This document shows positions 12,799 through 19,964 of a stretch of 20,945 bases of DNA, piece by piece. The stretch's first letter is position 1. Each line of letters begins with the position of its first letter. Under the pieces are notes generated by a model, which was not told the origin of the DNA, made no database searches, and saw nothing but the letters and a program-made list of their open reading frames with translations. Position numbers and translations under genes: made by a program. Origin of the DNA: UBA2163 sp964575575 (GTDB lineage: Bacteria > Patescibacteriota > Minisyncoccia > Phycocordibacterales > UBA2163); contig CAZNQQ010000012.1 of the NCBI GenBank assembly GCA_964575575.1, forward strand, positions 1-20,945. Reading direction: 5' to 3'.

Positions 12799-13773
12799 AT
12801 GTTTGTAGACGAACTTACAATACATGCAAAGGCCGGAAAGGGAGGTGATGGAGTAGAGCGCTGGTTACACGAAAAGGGTCGAGAGTTTGGTGGACCTTCA
12901 GGAGGCGACGGCGGTCGCGGTGGCGATGTATACGCAGTGGGTGCGCGCAACTTAAACTTGCTTGCAAAATACCGCAACAAAAAAGACTTCTGTGCAGAAG
13001 ACGCAGAGCCTGGTGCTAACCGCAGTCTTCATGGTGCGGACGGCGAAGACTTGGAGATACTTCTGCCTGTAGGATCTGTACTTACAAACAAAGAAACTGG
13101 CGAGAAGATTTTCCTACAAGAAGAAGGTGAGAAGATTTTGATATTAAAGGGTGGAAACGGTGGCTATGGCAATGAGCATTTTAAGAGTTCTACCAACCAA
13201 AACCCTAAAGAAACAACTCCCGGAAAGCCAGGTGGCGAGGCGAACTTTTTTATAGAGGTAGAGATCATCGCTGACGCTGGGCTTATTGGACTACCTAATG
13301 CTGGCAAATCAAGCCTTCTAAATGCTCTTACAAGCGCAGGTGCAAAAATAGGCGACTATCCGTTTACAACACTTGAGCCAAACTTAGGTGAGTATTTTGG
13401 TTTCATACTTTCTGATATTCCAGGGCTTATAGAAGGTGCAGCGGAGGGCAAAGGGCTTGGGCATAAGTTCTTACGACATGTTCGCCGTACGAAAATCTTG
13501 CTCCACTTAGTGTCGCTTGAAAATGCTGACGTGGTTGAGACTTATAAAACAATACGCAAAGAACTAGAGGAATTTGATAAAGAGCTGTTGGAGAAAAAGG
13601 AAATAGTAGTACTTACAAAGACTGATCTTGTAGAAGATAAAAAACAGATAGAAAAGACAGCCAAAAAGATAGAGAAGTTAAATAAAAACATAACGACCCT
13701 AACACTCTACGACGACGAATCAATAAAACAATTTGGAGATTATCTGACAAAAGAGTTGGGTAGCAAAAAATAA
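12799..13773 (+). CDS. obg: Obg family GTPase
   Basis: Essential GTPase linked to late 50S ribosome assembly and stress control. The N-terminal Obg fold (about 1-156) is glycine-rich (AGKGGDG 11-17, GGPSGGDGGRGG 31-42). The G domain follows: G1 GLPNAGKS (164-171), G2 region PFTTLEPN (188-195), G3 DIPG (206-209), G4 TKTD (273-276). It ends at 324 without the C-terminal OCT domain that many Obg proteins carry. The ATG is 2 nt after the DHH stop, with TATAAA overlapping that stop. The HAD gene follows 2 nt later, so DHH-obg-HAD and the 69-aa gene form one close-packed run. Confidence 0.96.
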   Translation: MFVDELTIHAKAGKGGDGVERWLHEKGREFGGPSGGDGGRGGDVYAVGARNLNLLAKYRNKKDFCAEDAEPGANRSLHGADGEDLEILLPVGSVLTNKETGEKIFLQEEGEKILILKGGNGGYGNEHFKSSTNQNPKETTPGKPGGEANFFIEVEIIADAGLIGLPNAGKSSLLNALTSAGAKIGDYPFTTLEPNLGEYFGFILSDIPGLIEGAAEGKGLGHKFLRHVRRTKILLHLVSLENADVVETYKTIRKELEEFDKELLEKKEIVVLTKTDLVEDKKQIEKTAKKIEKLNKNITTLTLYDDESIKQFGDYLTKELGSKK

Positions 13774-13775
13774 TT

Positions 13776-14384
13776 ATGAAAAAATATAAAGCAATTATTT
13801 TTGATTACGGAGGTGTTATAAAGGGCTTGCCTGGGCCAATATGGTCTGAAAAAGTTGCTGACCTACTTGGTGTAAGTAACGACGAATTTAGAGAAATTTA
13901 TTACAGACATAATCATAGATTTAATATTGGTAATGAATCTTTTTCTGATGTGTTGTTAGAAATAGCAAAAGAATTAGGGAAAGAAAATAATTTCAAAAGA
14001 GTGCTTGATTTTATATCTGAGCCAGAGCAATTAAATCGAAATATAATTGAGCTTATTCAAAATCTTAAAAATAAAAAATATAAAATTGGTCTTTTAAGTA
14101 ATAATTCAAAAGAAAACGCAGATAATATGCGCAAAGAAGGTCTAGGAGAATTATTTGATGTTCTTTGTGTATCTGCAGAAGTCGGTTTTACAAAACCAGA
14201 TGAAATGGCTTATATTGATATATTGAAAAAGCTCAATGTTGTAGCTGAAGAAAGTATTTTTATAGATGATGTTGAGAGAAATATAAAAGTAGCTGAAAAA
14301 TTGGGAATTAATTCTACATTATTTAAGTCTTACGATGAATTAATAATTGAATTAGAAAAGTTAGGAGTTATAATAAAAACATGA
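13776..14384 (+). CDS. HAD-IA family hydrolase
   Basis: A 202-aa haloacid-dehalogenase-type hydrolase. Motif I is IFDYGGV with nucleophile D10; motif II is LLSNNS (S108); motif III is K140 in GFTKPD; motif IV is FIDDVERN with D164/D165. The helical cap lies at about 20-95. The residue two after the nucleophile, the general acid Asp in classic HAD phosphatases, is Gly here (D-Y-G-G-V), as in the YihX / epoxide-hydrolase-N-domain-like branch, so its activity may differ from a plain phosphatase. The ATG is 2 nt after obg and the stop overlaps the next start (ATGA). More AT-rich by eye than obg, which may mean a separate origin. Confidence 0.88.
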   Translation: MKKYKAIIFDYGGVIKGLPGPIWSEKVADLLGVSNDEFREIYYRHNHRFNIGNESFSDVLLEIAKELGKENNFKRVLDFISEPEQLNRNIIELIQNLKNKKYKIGLLSNNSKENADNMRKEGLGELFDVLCVSAEVGFTKPDEMAYIDILKKLNVVAEESIFIDDVERNIKVAEKLGINSTLFKSYDELIIELEKLGVIIKT

Positions 14385-14590
14385 GAAAGGTAAAAAGACT
14401 TATTAAGATCGCTATTATACTTACGTTCATTGCTTTTGCTGGTAGGTTTGTTTATGCAAATATTATTTTACCCTCTCCCTTTAGGAACGAACTTGAAACC
14501 TGCTTTAAAAATTCGGAAAAACTCAAAGACCCTATGGAAGTGAGTATAGCAAAGAGCCTCTGTCTGGATGTTTACCCACATTTTAATTGA
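14381..14590 (+). CDS. 69-aa secreted or membrane-anchored protein
   Basis: Basic N-terminus (MRKVKRLIK), one hydrophobic stretch (about 9-29) and a short external domain with two Cys (C41 and C61) that could form a disulfide outside the cell. Not recognised. Its ATG overlaps the HAD stop (ATGA), which suggests translational coupling. The stop codon lies inside the -35 of the next promoter. Confidence 0.7.
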   Translation: MRKVKRLIKIAIILTFIAFAGRFVYANIILPSPFRNELETCFKNSEKLKDPMEVSIAKSLCLDVYPHFN

Positions 14591-14615
14591 CAAAATACTA
14601 TATTTAATGTATCTT
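14587..14615 (+). promoter_or_regulatory. promoter of the AAA+ activator gene
   Basis: Consensus TTGACA (14587-14592), 17 nt, TATCTT (14610-14615). The predicted leader is about 80 nt and ends in an SD. It is a sigma-70-type promoter, not a -24/-12 element. Confidence 0.55.
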
Positions 14616-14700
14616 TTGACGAGAAATAAACGTAGCACATTGTTAATAAAAATTAGTTTTTACCAAACAATCCATATCTGAAAGAAAGGAAGTGTATATT

Positions 14701-15672
14701 ATGCAAGGAATTATCGGTAGTAGCAAAGAGATTAAACAGGTGATAGAGGACATAAGAACTGTACTCGAATATAATTTACCAGTCTTTATATTTGGTGAAA
14801 CAGGTACTGGGAAAGAATTAGTTGCACAAGCTATTCATTATGATAGTTCTAGAAAGAATGAAAAGTTTTGTGCAATAAATTCGAGCTGTGTATCAGAGGA
14901 TCTCATAGAGAGTCAGTTATTTGGACATGTTAGAGGTGCATTTACTGGAGCAATACATAATCACGAAGGACTGTTTCAATTTGCAAATAATGGTACAATC
15001 TTTCTTGATGAGATAAGTAATATGAGTCCACTAATGCAAATAAAACTTCTGCGTGTGCTTGAAAGTAAAACTTTTCAAATGGTTGGGTCAAATATAAACA
15101 TGAAGACAAACGCAAGAATCGTTTCGGCATCCAATGTAGATTTGCAAGAAAAAATATCCGAAAACATCTTTAGGGAGGATTTGTACCACAGGCTTCAAGT
15201 GTTTCCAATAACTATGTTTCCATTAAGAGAAAGAAAAGGTGATATACCGGAGTTGTGCAAACATTTTCTTGGGAAATTTTGTTCTTCTATTGGATGTGAA
15301 GAAATAGAAGTAGGTAAGGAGGTAATGGATTTGCTAGTAAATTATCATTGGCCAGGCAATATACGAGAGCTCAAAAACTTTCTTGAAAGGGCTGTGTTGC
15401 TGGCAAATAGAAACGGCGGTCATATTCTACCAGAGCATTTTAATTTTATAGACGAAAATAAGATCTTTGAAGCCAAGTTCGTACATAAAATTATTGATGT
15501 ATTCAAAAAAAAGGAAGTCATTCCGATTAGAAAAGTTGAATCAATGTATATAAAAGAAGTGCTAGATCTTCATAATTGGAATCTTAGTAAGGTCGCGGAT
15601 TTACTTGAAATCAACATAGGTAAAATTTATCGTATAGTTGATGTAAAAAAGAGAAATGTAAAGAAAAACTAA
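14701..15672 (+). CDS. sigma-54-type AAA+ transcription activator
   Basis: A 323-aa bacterial enhancer-binding protein made of AAA+ domain plus DNA-binding domain, with no receiver or sensor domain. Walker A GETGTGKE (32-39), the sigma-54-contacting GAFTGA loop intact (79-84), Walker B GTIFLDE (98-104), sensor I region (138-145), arginine finger region FREDLYHRL (157-165), sensor II WPGNIREL (217-224), Fis-type HTH about 283-313 (NWNLSKVADLLEINIGKIY). It should remodel RNA polymerase holding RpoN at -24/-12 promoters. ATG 14701 is preferred over GTG 14692, because AAAGGA (14685-14690) is correctly spaced only for the ATG. Sigma-54 regulation is unexpected in a reduced genome of this kind. No -24/-12 site was seen nearby. 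Confidence 0.9.
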   Translation: MQGIIGSSKEIKQVIEDIRTVLEYNLPVFIFGETGTGKELVAQAIHYDSSRKNEKFCAINSSCVSEDLIESQLFGHVRGAFTGAIHNHEGLFQFANNGTIFLDEISNMSPLMQIKLLRVLESKTFQMVGSNINMKTNARIVSASNVDLQEKISENIFREDLYHRLQVFPITMFPLRERKGDIPELCKHFLGKFCSSIGCEEIEVGKEVMDLLVNYHWPGNIRELKNFLERAVLLANRNGGHILPEHFNFIDENKIFEAKFVHKIIDVFKKKEVIPIRKVESMYIKEVLDLHNWNLSKVADLLEINIGKIYRIVDVKKRNVKKN

Positions 15673-15678
15673 TTTAAA

Positions 15679-15726
15679 AAAGGAGGTTTTAAAGAAAGCC
15701 GATCATGTAATGTGATCGGCCTTTTT
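15679..15726 (+). terminator. SD motif followed by terminator hairpin
   Basis: GCCGATCA (15698-15705) pairs with TGATCGGC (15713-15720), followed by CTTTTTG. AAAGGAGG (15679-15686), a strong SD with no gene after it, stands 11 nt before the stem. The loop contains ATGTAATGTGA, two start-stop pairs. Confidence 0.85.
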
Positions 15727-15791
15727 GTTGCCAAAGTTATACACATTAATTGCATTTCATATAGGCAATAGCTCCTGTATTATATAAGTAT

Positions 15792-16088
15792 ATGGAAGAG
15801 ACAAATATGGGAGAAATGGGTACAAATCATAATGCTGGTAAGAAATCACATACAAGCATTATTATAATCATAGTCGTCATAGTCGCAATTATTGCGGGTG
15901 TGTACTTTTGGCTTGGGGGTGGTTCTGACACTGTGGCAGATGTGCCGCAAGAAGAGCAGACACTTGGCGAGCAGATTTCAGGTGGCGTAACGCCTGACAA
16001 TCCAGCAAGTGAAGTACCACAAGCGAATGTGTTTGAAGCAGAGACAAATCCATTCAAAGACGACGGATTCAAAAACCCTTTTGAATAA
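15792..16088 (+). CDS. 98-aa single-span surface protein
   Basis: A polar N-terminus (1-21), one very hydrophobic helix (22-41, rich in Ile/Val), then an acidic, Pro-rich external tail ending in TNPFKDDGFKNPFE (85-98). The repeated NPF motif at the C-terminus is striking and may be a binding or sorting signal; I know of no assigned function. A TATTAT hexamer (15778-15783) lies 8 nt before the ATG, and there is no SD. It lies 23 nt upstream of the Cys-repeat protein and may belong with it at the cell surface. Confidence 0.75.
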   Translation: MEETNMGEMGTNHNAGKKSHTSIIIIIVVIVAIIAGVYFWLGGGSDTVADVPQEEQTLGEQISGGVTPDNPASEVPQANVFEAETNPFKDDGFKNPFE

Positions 16089-16111
16089 TTTAATAATATA
16101 AAAATATTTTT

Positions 16112-17656
16112 ATGATAAAGAGTACAAATCTTAATTTACTCACTTCTATTTCCATTCTCTTTATGGGGATATTGATTGCCACCTCACTTTTAATGACAGG
16201 TGCACTTAATACAGAAGCTAGCTCTATAAACGACATAGTCTACCCAGTGGCTGAGCTTGGAAGTTGTGAGAACAAGTCCGAATGTAAGTCGTATTGTGAC
16301 GATATTGAGCATATTGACGAATGTATAGCATTTGCAGAGAAACATAACCTCATGAGTGAACGTGAGGTTAGAGACGCACGAGAGTTTGCAGACAGAGGTA
16401 TAAGAAGAGGACCAGGAAGCTGTACTACACATGACGAGTGTGAGGCGTATTGTGAAAATGTTAATAATATCGAAGAATGTTTAGCATTTGCAGATAAACA
16501 TAAGATGCTACCAAAAGAAGAACTAAAGGAAGCACGGCAGATCGCCAAAGCACTTCGTGAAGGTGCAGAGCTTCCAGGCGGGTGTACCAACAAACAATCT
16601 TGCGACACGTATTGTAGCGACAGCGCACATATAGAAGAATGTGTAGCATTTGCAGAGAAGGCTGGGTTTATGGATGAGAAAGAGCTTGAAGAAGTTAGAA
16701 GGATTTTGCCACTTATGAAGAGTGGTCAGATGCCGGGCGGATGTACAAGTAAGCAGTCTTGTGAAGCGTATTGTGAGGATGACGCCAACATCATAGAATG
16801 TGTAGCATTTGCAGAGAAGGCTGGCTTTATGTCCCCTGAAGAGGCAGAAATGGTTCGTAAGACTGGTGGACGAGGTCCAGGTGGGTGTGTAAGAGACGAA
16901 TGTGAAGCGTATTGTGAAAACCCAGACAACGAAGAGGCATGTTTTGCATTTGCTAAAGAGCATGGACTTATCTCAGAAGAAGATCTGGCTCATATGAGGG
17001 AAGGAGCAAGTAGAATACGAGAAGGTTTAGAGCATGCTGGTCCTGAGGTTATAGCTTGTATGAAAAGAGAGGTAGGACCTAATATAATCGATGAGATAAA
17101 CAATGGTACATTTTCACCATCTAGAAGAAGTGGTGAAGCTATAAAAGGATGTTTTGAAAAGCATATGGAGCGACCAAATTTTCCTCCCGAAGTTGAGCAG
17201 TGTATGAAGCAGGTATTTGGAGAAGATGCTATAGATAAAGTAATGAAAGGAGAGATTGATCGTGGTGAGATCGAAAGAGGAATAGGTCCATGTGTAAGTG
17301 AGCTCATGAGGAAAGAATTTGGCGATGACAGTTTCGGTAGAGATGGGTTTGAGGGTGAACATAGAGATGATGATTTTACAAGAGAGACATTTGAAGGCGA
17401 GTTTGGTGGTATTGGAGGAGAACATGACGACAGAAATGAACTCAAAATAAGAATTGATGAAGAACGATTAAGAGTTGAAGAGAAATTTAGAAGAGATTTT
17501 GAGACTAATTCTGATTCTCAAGGACAGATAGACGATACTCAAAATAGGGTATTCGAAGAAGAAAAAAGAAGAATAGAAGAGCAGGTAAGATTAGAGACAG
17601 AAAAAAGAATACGAGAACAACAACTTCAACAATTTAATCAAGACGGGAGCTTTTAA
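16112..17656 (+). CDS. secreted Cys-repeat protein
   Basis: 514 aa. Residues 1-38 are a signal peptide or anchor (hydrophobic 9-31). Then come five tandem units of about 50 residues (first Cys at 52, 104, 158, 211, 259), each with the pattern C-x5-C-x3-C-x8-C (the fifth has x4) and a core like CEAYCED followed by ECVAFAEKAGFM. Four Cys per unit suggest two disulfides per module. Residues 316-394 hold two copies of another module (CMKREVGPNIID with a partner Cys at 347; CMKQVFGEDAID with a partner at 394). The tail (about 400-514) is acidic, then highly charged and probably coiled coil. No SD. Probably exported and disulfide-rich; function unknown. Confidence 0.85.
   Translation: MIKSTNLNLLTSISILFMGILIATSLLMTGALNTEASSINDIVYPVAELGSCENKSECKSYCDDIEHIDECIAFAEKHNLMSEREVRDAREFADRGIRRGPGSCTTHDECEAYCENVNNIEECLAFADKHKMLPKEELKEARQIAKALREGAELPGGCTNKQSCDTYCSDSAHIEECVAFAEKAGFMDEKELEEVRRILPLMKSGQMPGGCTSKQSCEAYCEDDANIIECVAFAEKAGFMSPEEAEMVRKTGGRGPGGCVRDECEAYCENPDNEEACFAFAKEHGLISEEDLAHMREGASRIREGLEHAGPEVIACMKREVGPNIIDEINNGTFSPSRRSGEAIKGCFEKHMERPNFPPEVEQCMKQVFGEDAIDKVMKGEIDRGEIERGIGPCVSELMRKEFGDDSFGRDGFEGEHRDDDFTRETFEGEFGGIGGEHDDRNELKIRIDEERLRVEEKFRRDFETNSDSQGQIDDTQNRVFEEEKRRIEEQVRLETEKRIREQQLQQFNQDGSF
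16259..17002 (+). repeat. five-unit coding tandem repeat
   Basis: Codes residues about 50-297 of the Cys-repeat protein. Units of 144-162 nt are diverged but alignable; units three and four are the most alike (shared AECVAFAEKAGFM-type ends), pointing to the most recent duplication. Confidence 0.8.
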
Positions 17657-17670
17657 TAGATATAGAACAA

Positions 17671-18096
17671 ATGGACGCTAAAAGAATATATATAGGGAGC
17701 TGGTTTCAGAGGACAACTCTACACTTGTCTGAAGTGTATGACTTTTTTAGGACTGGAGAATCACCGCTTGAACTTGATAAAGAAAAGCTAAAAAACCTTA
17801 GAGACAATTTAAACCTTGCAAAAGTTGAAGATATTCACGACGACTTTGAATATATAAGTGCTGTAACTAAAAACGGCATATCGCTAAAGATTTATGAAGA
17901 CGGCCTTATAACTCTAAGCCGTGACCCAGAAGGAGACATAAAAGACGACATAAAGCTAATCACAGATTACTATGAGAAAGAGCTTTCAGCTGGGCTTAAA
18001 TATATCTTTAGTCTTGGTGCACCTATTCCTAAAGAGCTCGCGAATATAAAGACTGTTTACCCTTATTTTGTAGTATTTGAGAACGAATCAGAGTAG
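17671..18096 (+). CDS. N-terminal part of an amber-split membrane protein
   Basis: A 141-aa soluble alpha/beta-looking segment (KRIYIGSWFQRTTLHLSE at 4-21; GISLKIYEDGLITLSRD at 69-85; YPYFVVFENESE at the end). Not recognised. It ends in TAG at 18094-18096, and the same frame stays open for another 251 codons to 18849. The following ORF has no SD and only a TTG start, so the two are best read as one 392-residue gene (plus the amber position) with this segment as a cytoplasmic domain. A TATAGA hexamer lies 4 nt before the ATG. It is separated from the Cys-repeat gene by 14 nt. Confidence 0.75.
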   Translation: MDAKRIYIGSWFQRTTLHLSEVYDFFRTGESPLELDKEKLKNLRDNLNLAKVEDIHDDFEYISAVTKNGISLKIYEDGLITLSRDPEGDIKDDIKLITDYYEKELSAGLKYIFSLGAPIPKELANIKTVYPYFVVFENESE

Positions 18097-18102
18097 AGCA
18101 TT

Positions 18103-18849
18103 TTGAAATTCATAGAAGATTTTGGACAAAAGAAACATTTTGAAATCAAGAAAGAAACATTTGAAGTGTATCGCGGTAACTTGCTTTACATTGTAAACTT
18201 GAAAGGCGAGTCACTTGGCAATGTTGAGAAGTTTATAGAAGAAACTATATTTATACGTGAGTTTAAGGGGCAAATGCATAGATATCTGAACTTACATAGG
18301 ATAATCTGGGAAAACATAGCAAAGGTGAAGGAGCGAGGTTCTATAAGAGGTAAAGACGTTGGTGAGTTTAAGAATAAGATAGAAAGTTATGAGAAGTCTA
18401 TAAATATGATAGACACTAGGATAAACCAGATGGGAGCATACATAAAAACACGTGGAGCTATAGTAAAGAGTAATCCAGATATGGAAAAGTTTTCTGATGT
18501 ACTTGAGTTTAAATACGAAACACTTAACAATACACTTTCATATGTAAAAGAAATATGGAAGATGACAAAGACATACGTAGGTTCAGCGGTAAGTGTCTTC
18601 TCTGACCTTCAGGCCAAAGCGACAAACAACTCTATTAAAAACCTGACCGTAGTAACATCTATGGGAGTAGGAGGAACATTACTTGGTTTGTTTGGACAAG
18701 ATAAACTTCCAGATGTTACTACAACTGGCGTGTATTATTTCTTGATTCTTGCAGCTATCGGATATGCGGTAAATAAGATAATGAACAAAATATATCTACA
18801 CAAAGAGTACTCTATCAAAAACGTAAAAGCAGACAAGAATATCAAATAA
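18103..18849 (+). CDS. C-terminal part of an amber-split membrane protein
   Basis: 248 aa from a TTG codon that has no SD, in the same frame as the preceding ORF and only two codons past its TAG. Residues about 40-185 are long helices (ENIAKVKERGSIRGK; YVKEIWKMTKTYVGSAVSVF). Two membrane spans follow (about 188-205 and 214-232) and then a short basic tail (KIMNKIYLHKEY). A long helix leading to two C-terminal spans recalls CorA-type channels, but the GMN signature after the first span is absent (GLFGQ instead), so this is only a topological resemblance. It may be made by readthrough, by reinitiation, or not at all. Confidence 0.65.
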   Translation: MKFIEDFGQKKHFEIKKETFEVYRGNLLYIVNLKGESLGNVEKFIEETIFIREFKGQMHRYLNLHRIIWENIAKVKERGSIRGKDVGEFKNKIESYEKSINMIDTRINQMGAYIKTRGAIVKSNPDMEKFSDVLEFKYETLNNTLSYVKEIWKMTKTYVGSAVSVFSDLQAKATNNSIKNLTVVTSMGVGGTLLGLFGQDKLPDVTTTGVYYFLILAAIGYAVNKIMNKIYLHKEYSIKNVKADKNIK

Positions 18850-18862
18850 TTAAAACTCAAGA

Positions 18863-18890
18863 TTGACTAGAGACTATGCCGTATTATAAT
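18863..18890 (+). promoter_or_regulatory. lemA promoter
   Basis: TTGACT (18863-18868), 16 nt, TATAAT (18885-18890). A second TATAAT is at 18896-18901. The in-frame ATG at 18876 lies inside this promoter, so the real start must be further down. Confidence 0.65.
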
Positions 18891-18917
18891 AACGGTATAA
18901 TAATTAATCTTAAATTT

Positions 18918-19475
18918 ATGAATATTACAAATATAGTAATAGGTGTAGCGATAGTTGTCGTGATTTGGGTAATTGTTGCTTATAACAAATTCGTGCGTTT
19001 AGTAAATAGAACTAAAGAAGCATGGGCGGATATCGATGTACAACTTAAAAGAAGATATGACTTAATCCCAAATCTTGTAAGTACAGTAAAGGGATATGCA
19101 AAGCATGAGGAAGGCGCACTTACCAAAGTTACAGAGATGCGAGCAAAGGCAATGCAAGGTGGTTCTCCAGAAGAACGAGGGCAGTCAGAGAATATGCTTA
19201 CAGGAGCGCTTAAATCACTCTTTGCAGTATCTGAAAACTATCCAGACCTTAAGGCTAATCAGAACTTCCTAGAGCTTCAACGCGAGCTTTCAGACACTGA
19301 AAACAAAATCCAAGCAGCTAGGAGATTTTACAACGGCAACGTCCGCGACCTAAACACAGGGCTTGAAGTATTCCCAGGGAACATAATCGGGAATATCTTT
19401 AAGTTCAAAAAGCAAGATTTCTTTGAGCTTGAAGAGTCAGCAGATGCACGCGAACCAGTAGAAGTTAAATTTTAA
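18918..19475 (+). CDS. lemA: LemA family protein
   Basis: 185 aa from the ATG at 18918; the upstream in-frame ATG at 18876 would be inside the promoter. One N-terminal helix (about 5-25) anchors the protein, then the LemA signature region: YNKFVRLVNRTKEAWADIDV, KRRYDLIPNLVSTVKGYA, and near the end RRFYNGNVRDLNTGLEVFPGN. The domain is a helical bundle on the outer face of the membrane in known members. lemA often neighbours htpX, as here (with a Nudix gene between). Molecular role unknown; probably linked to envelope stress. Leader about 10-20 nt, no SD. Confidence 0.94.
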   Translation: MNITNIVIGVAIVVVIWVIVAYNKFVRLVNRTKEAWADIDVQLKRRYDLIPNLVSTVKGYAKHEEGALTKVTEMRAKAMQGGSPEERGQSENMLTGALKSLFAVSENYPDLKANQNFLELQRELSDTENKIQAARRFYNGNVRDLNTGLEVFPGNIIGNIFKFKKQDFFELEESADAREPVEVKF

Positions 19476-19479
19476 AATT

Positions 19480-19959
19480 ATGGCAGATACAATAAAAGAC
19501 AATGAACTACACAGAATTGTGATGACATGCATTATTTATAATGATGAAGGTCGTTACCTTGTAACAAAACGTGGACCAAATAAGAAAGTATACCCAAACA
19601 AATGGACAGTACCAGGTGGAGGGCTTGAACCGAGTGATTATGTAGATACTCCTAAAACAACGTCAGACCATTGGTATCATGTTGTTGAAAAGACAATACG
19701 AAGAGAGGTAATGGAAGAAGTAAACATAGACATAGAAAAACCAGAATACTTACTTGATTTAGTTTTCATAAGACCAGATAACGTACCTACTTTAATATTA
19801 AGTTACTATGCGAAATATAAATCTGGGGACGTTGTTTTGGATAAAGATGATATGACAGAATATAAATGGGTAACAGCAGAAGAAGCAAAAGAAATAGATC
19901 TAATAGAAGGAATACTAGGAGAGATTGAAATGACAGAAAAGATCTTAAAATCAAAATAA
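19480..19959 (+). CDS. Nudix hydrolase with interrupted Nudix box
   Basis: 159 aa. The fold starts with HRIVMTCIIYNDEGRYLVTKRG (11-32) and PNKWTVPGGGLEP (39-51). The Nudix helix is RREVMEEVNI (74-83), which keeps the REVxEE metal ligands. Between the GGGLEP and the helix there is a longer insert than usual (about 52-67, YVDTPKTTSDHWYHVV), and the glutamate normally seven residues before REV is replaced by His. It likely hydrolyses a nucleoside diphosphate-linked compound; the substrate is unknown. Placed 4 nt after lemA and 5 nt before htpX, so all three are probably one operon. Confidence 0.9.
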   Translation: MADTIKDNELHRIVMTCIIYNDEGRYLVTKRGPNKKVYPNKWTVPGGGLEPSDYVDTPKTTSDHWYHVVEKTIRREVMEEVNIDIEKPEYLLDLVFIRPDNVPTLILSYYAKYKSGDVVLDKDDMTEYKWVTAEEAKEIDLIEGILGEIEMTEKILKSK

Positions 19960-19964
19960 TTTAA

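Noticed and set aside
14591..15791. -24/-12 sigma-54 promoter next to the AAA+ gene
   Set aside because: No GG-N10-GC element with suitable context was seen; the visible promoter is of TTGACA/TATCTT type.
16190..17445. Several 80-150-codon minus-strand frames opposite the Cys-repeat gene
   Set aside because: They mirror the repeat structure of the plus-strand gene, which has a signal peptide and conserved Cys pattern; no SD or family resemblance on the minus strand.
18876..18917. LemA start at the upstream ATG (adds 14 residues)
   Set aside because: That ATG lies between the -35 and -10 of a good promoter, so it would not be on the transcript.
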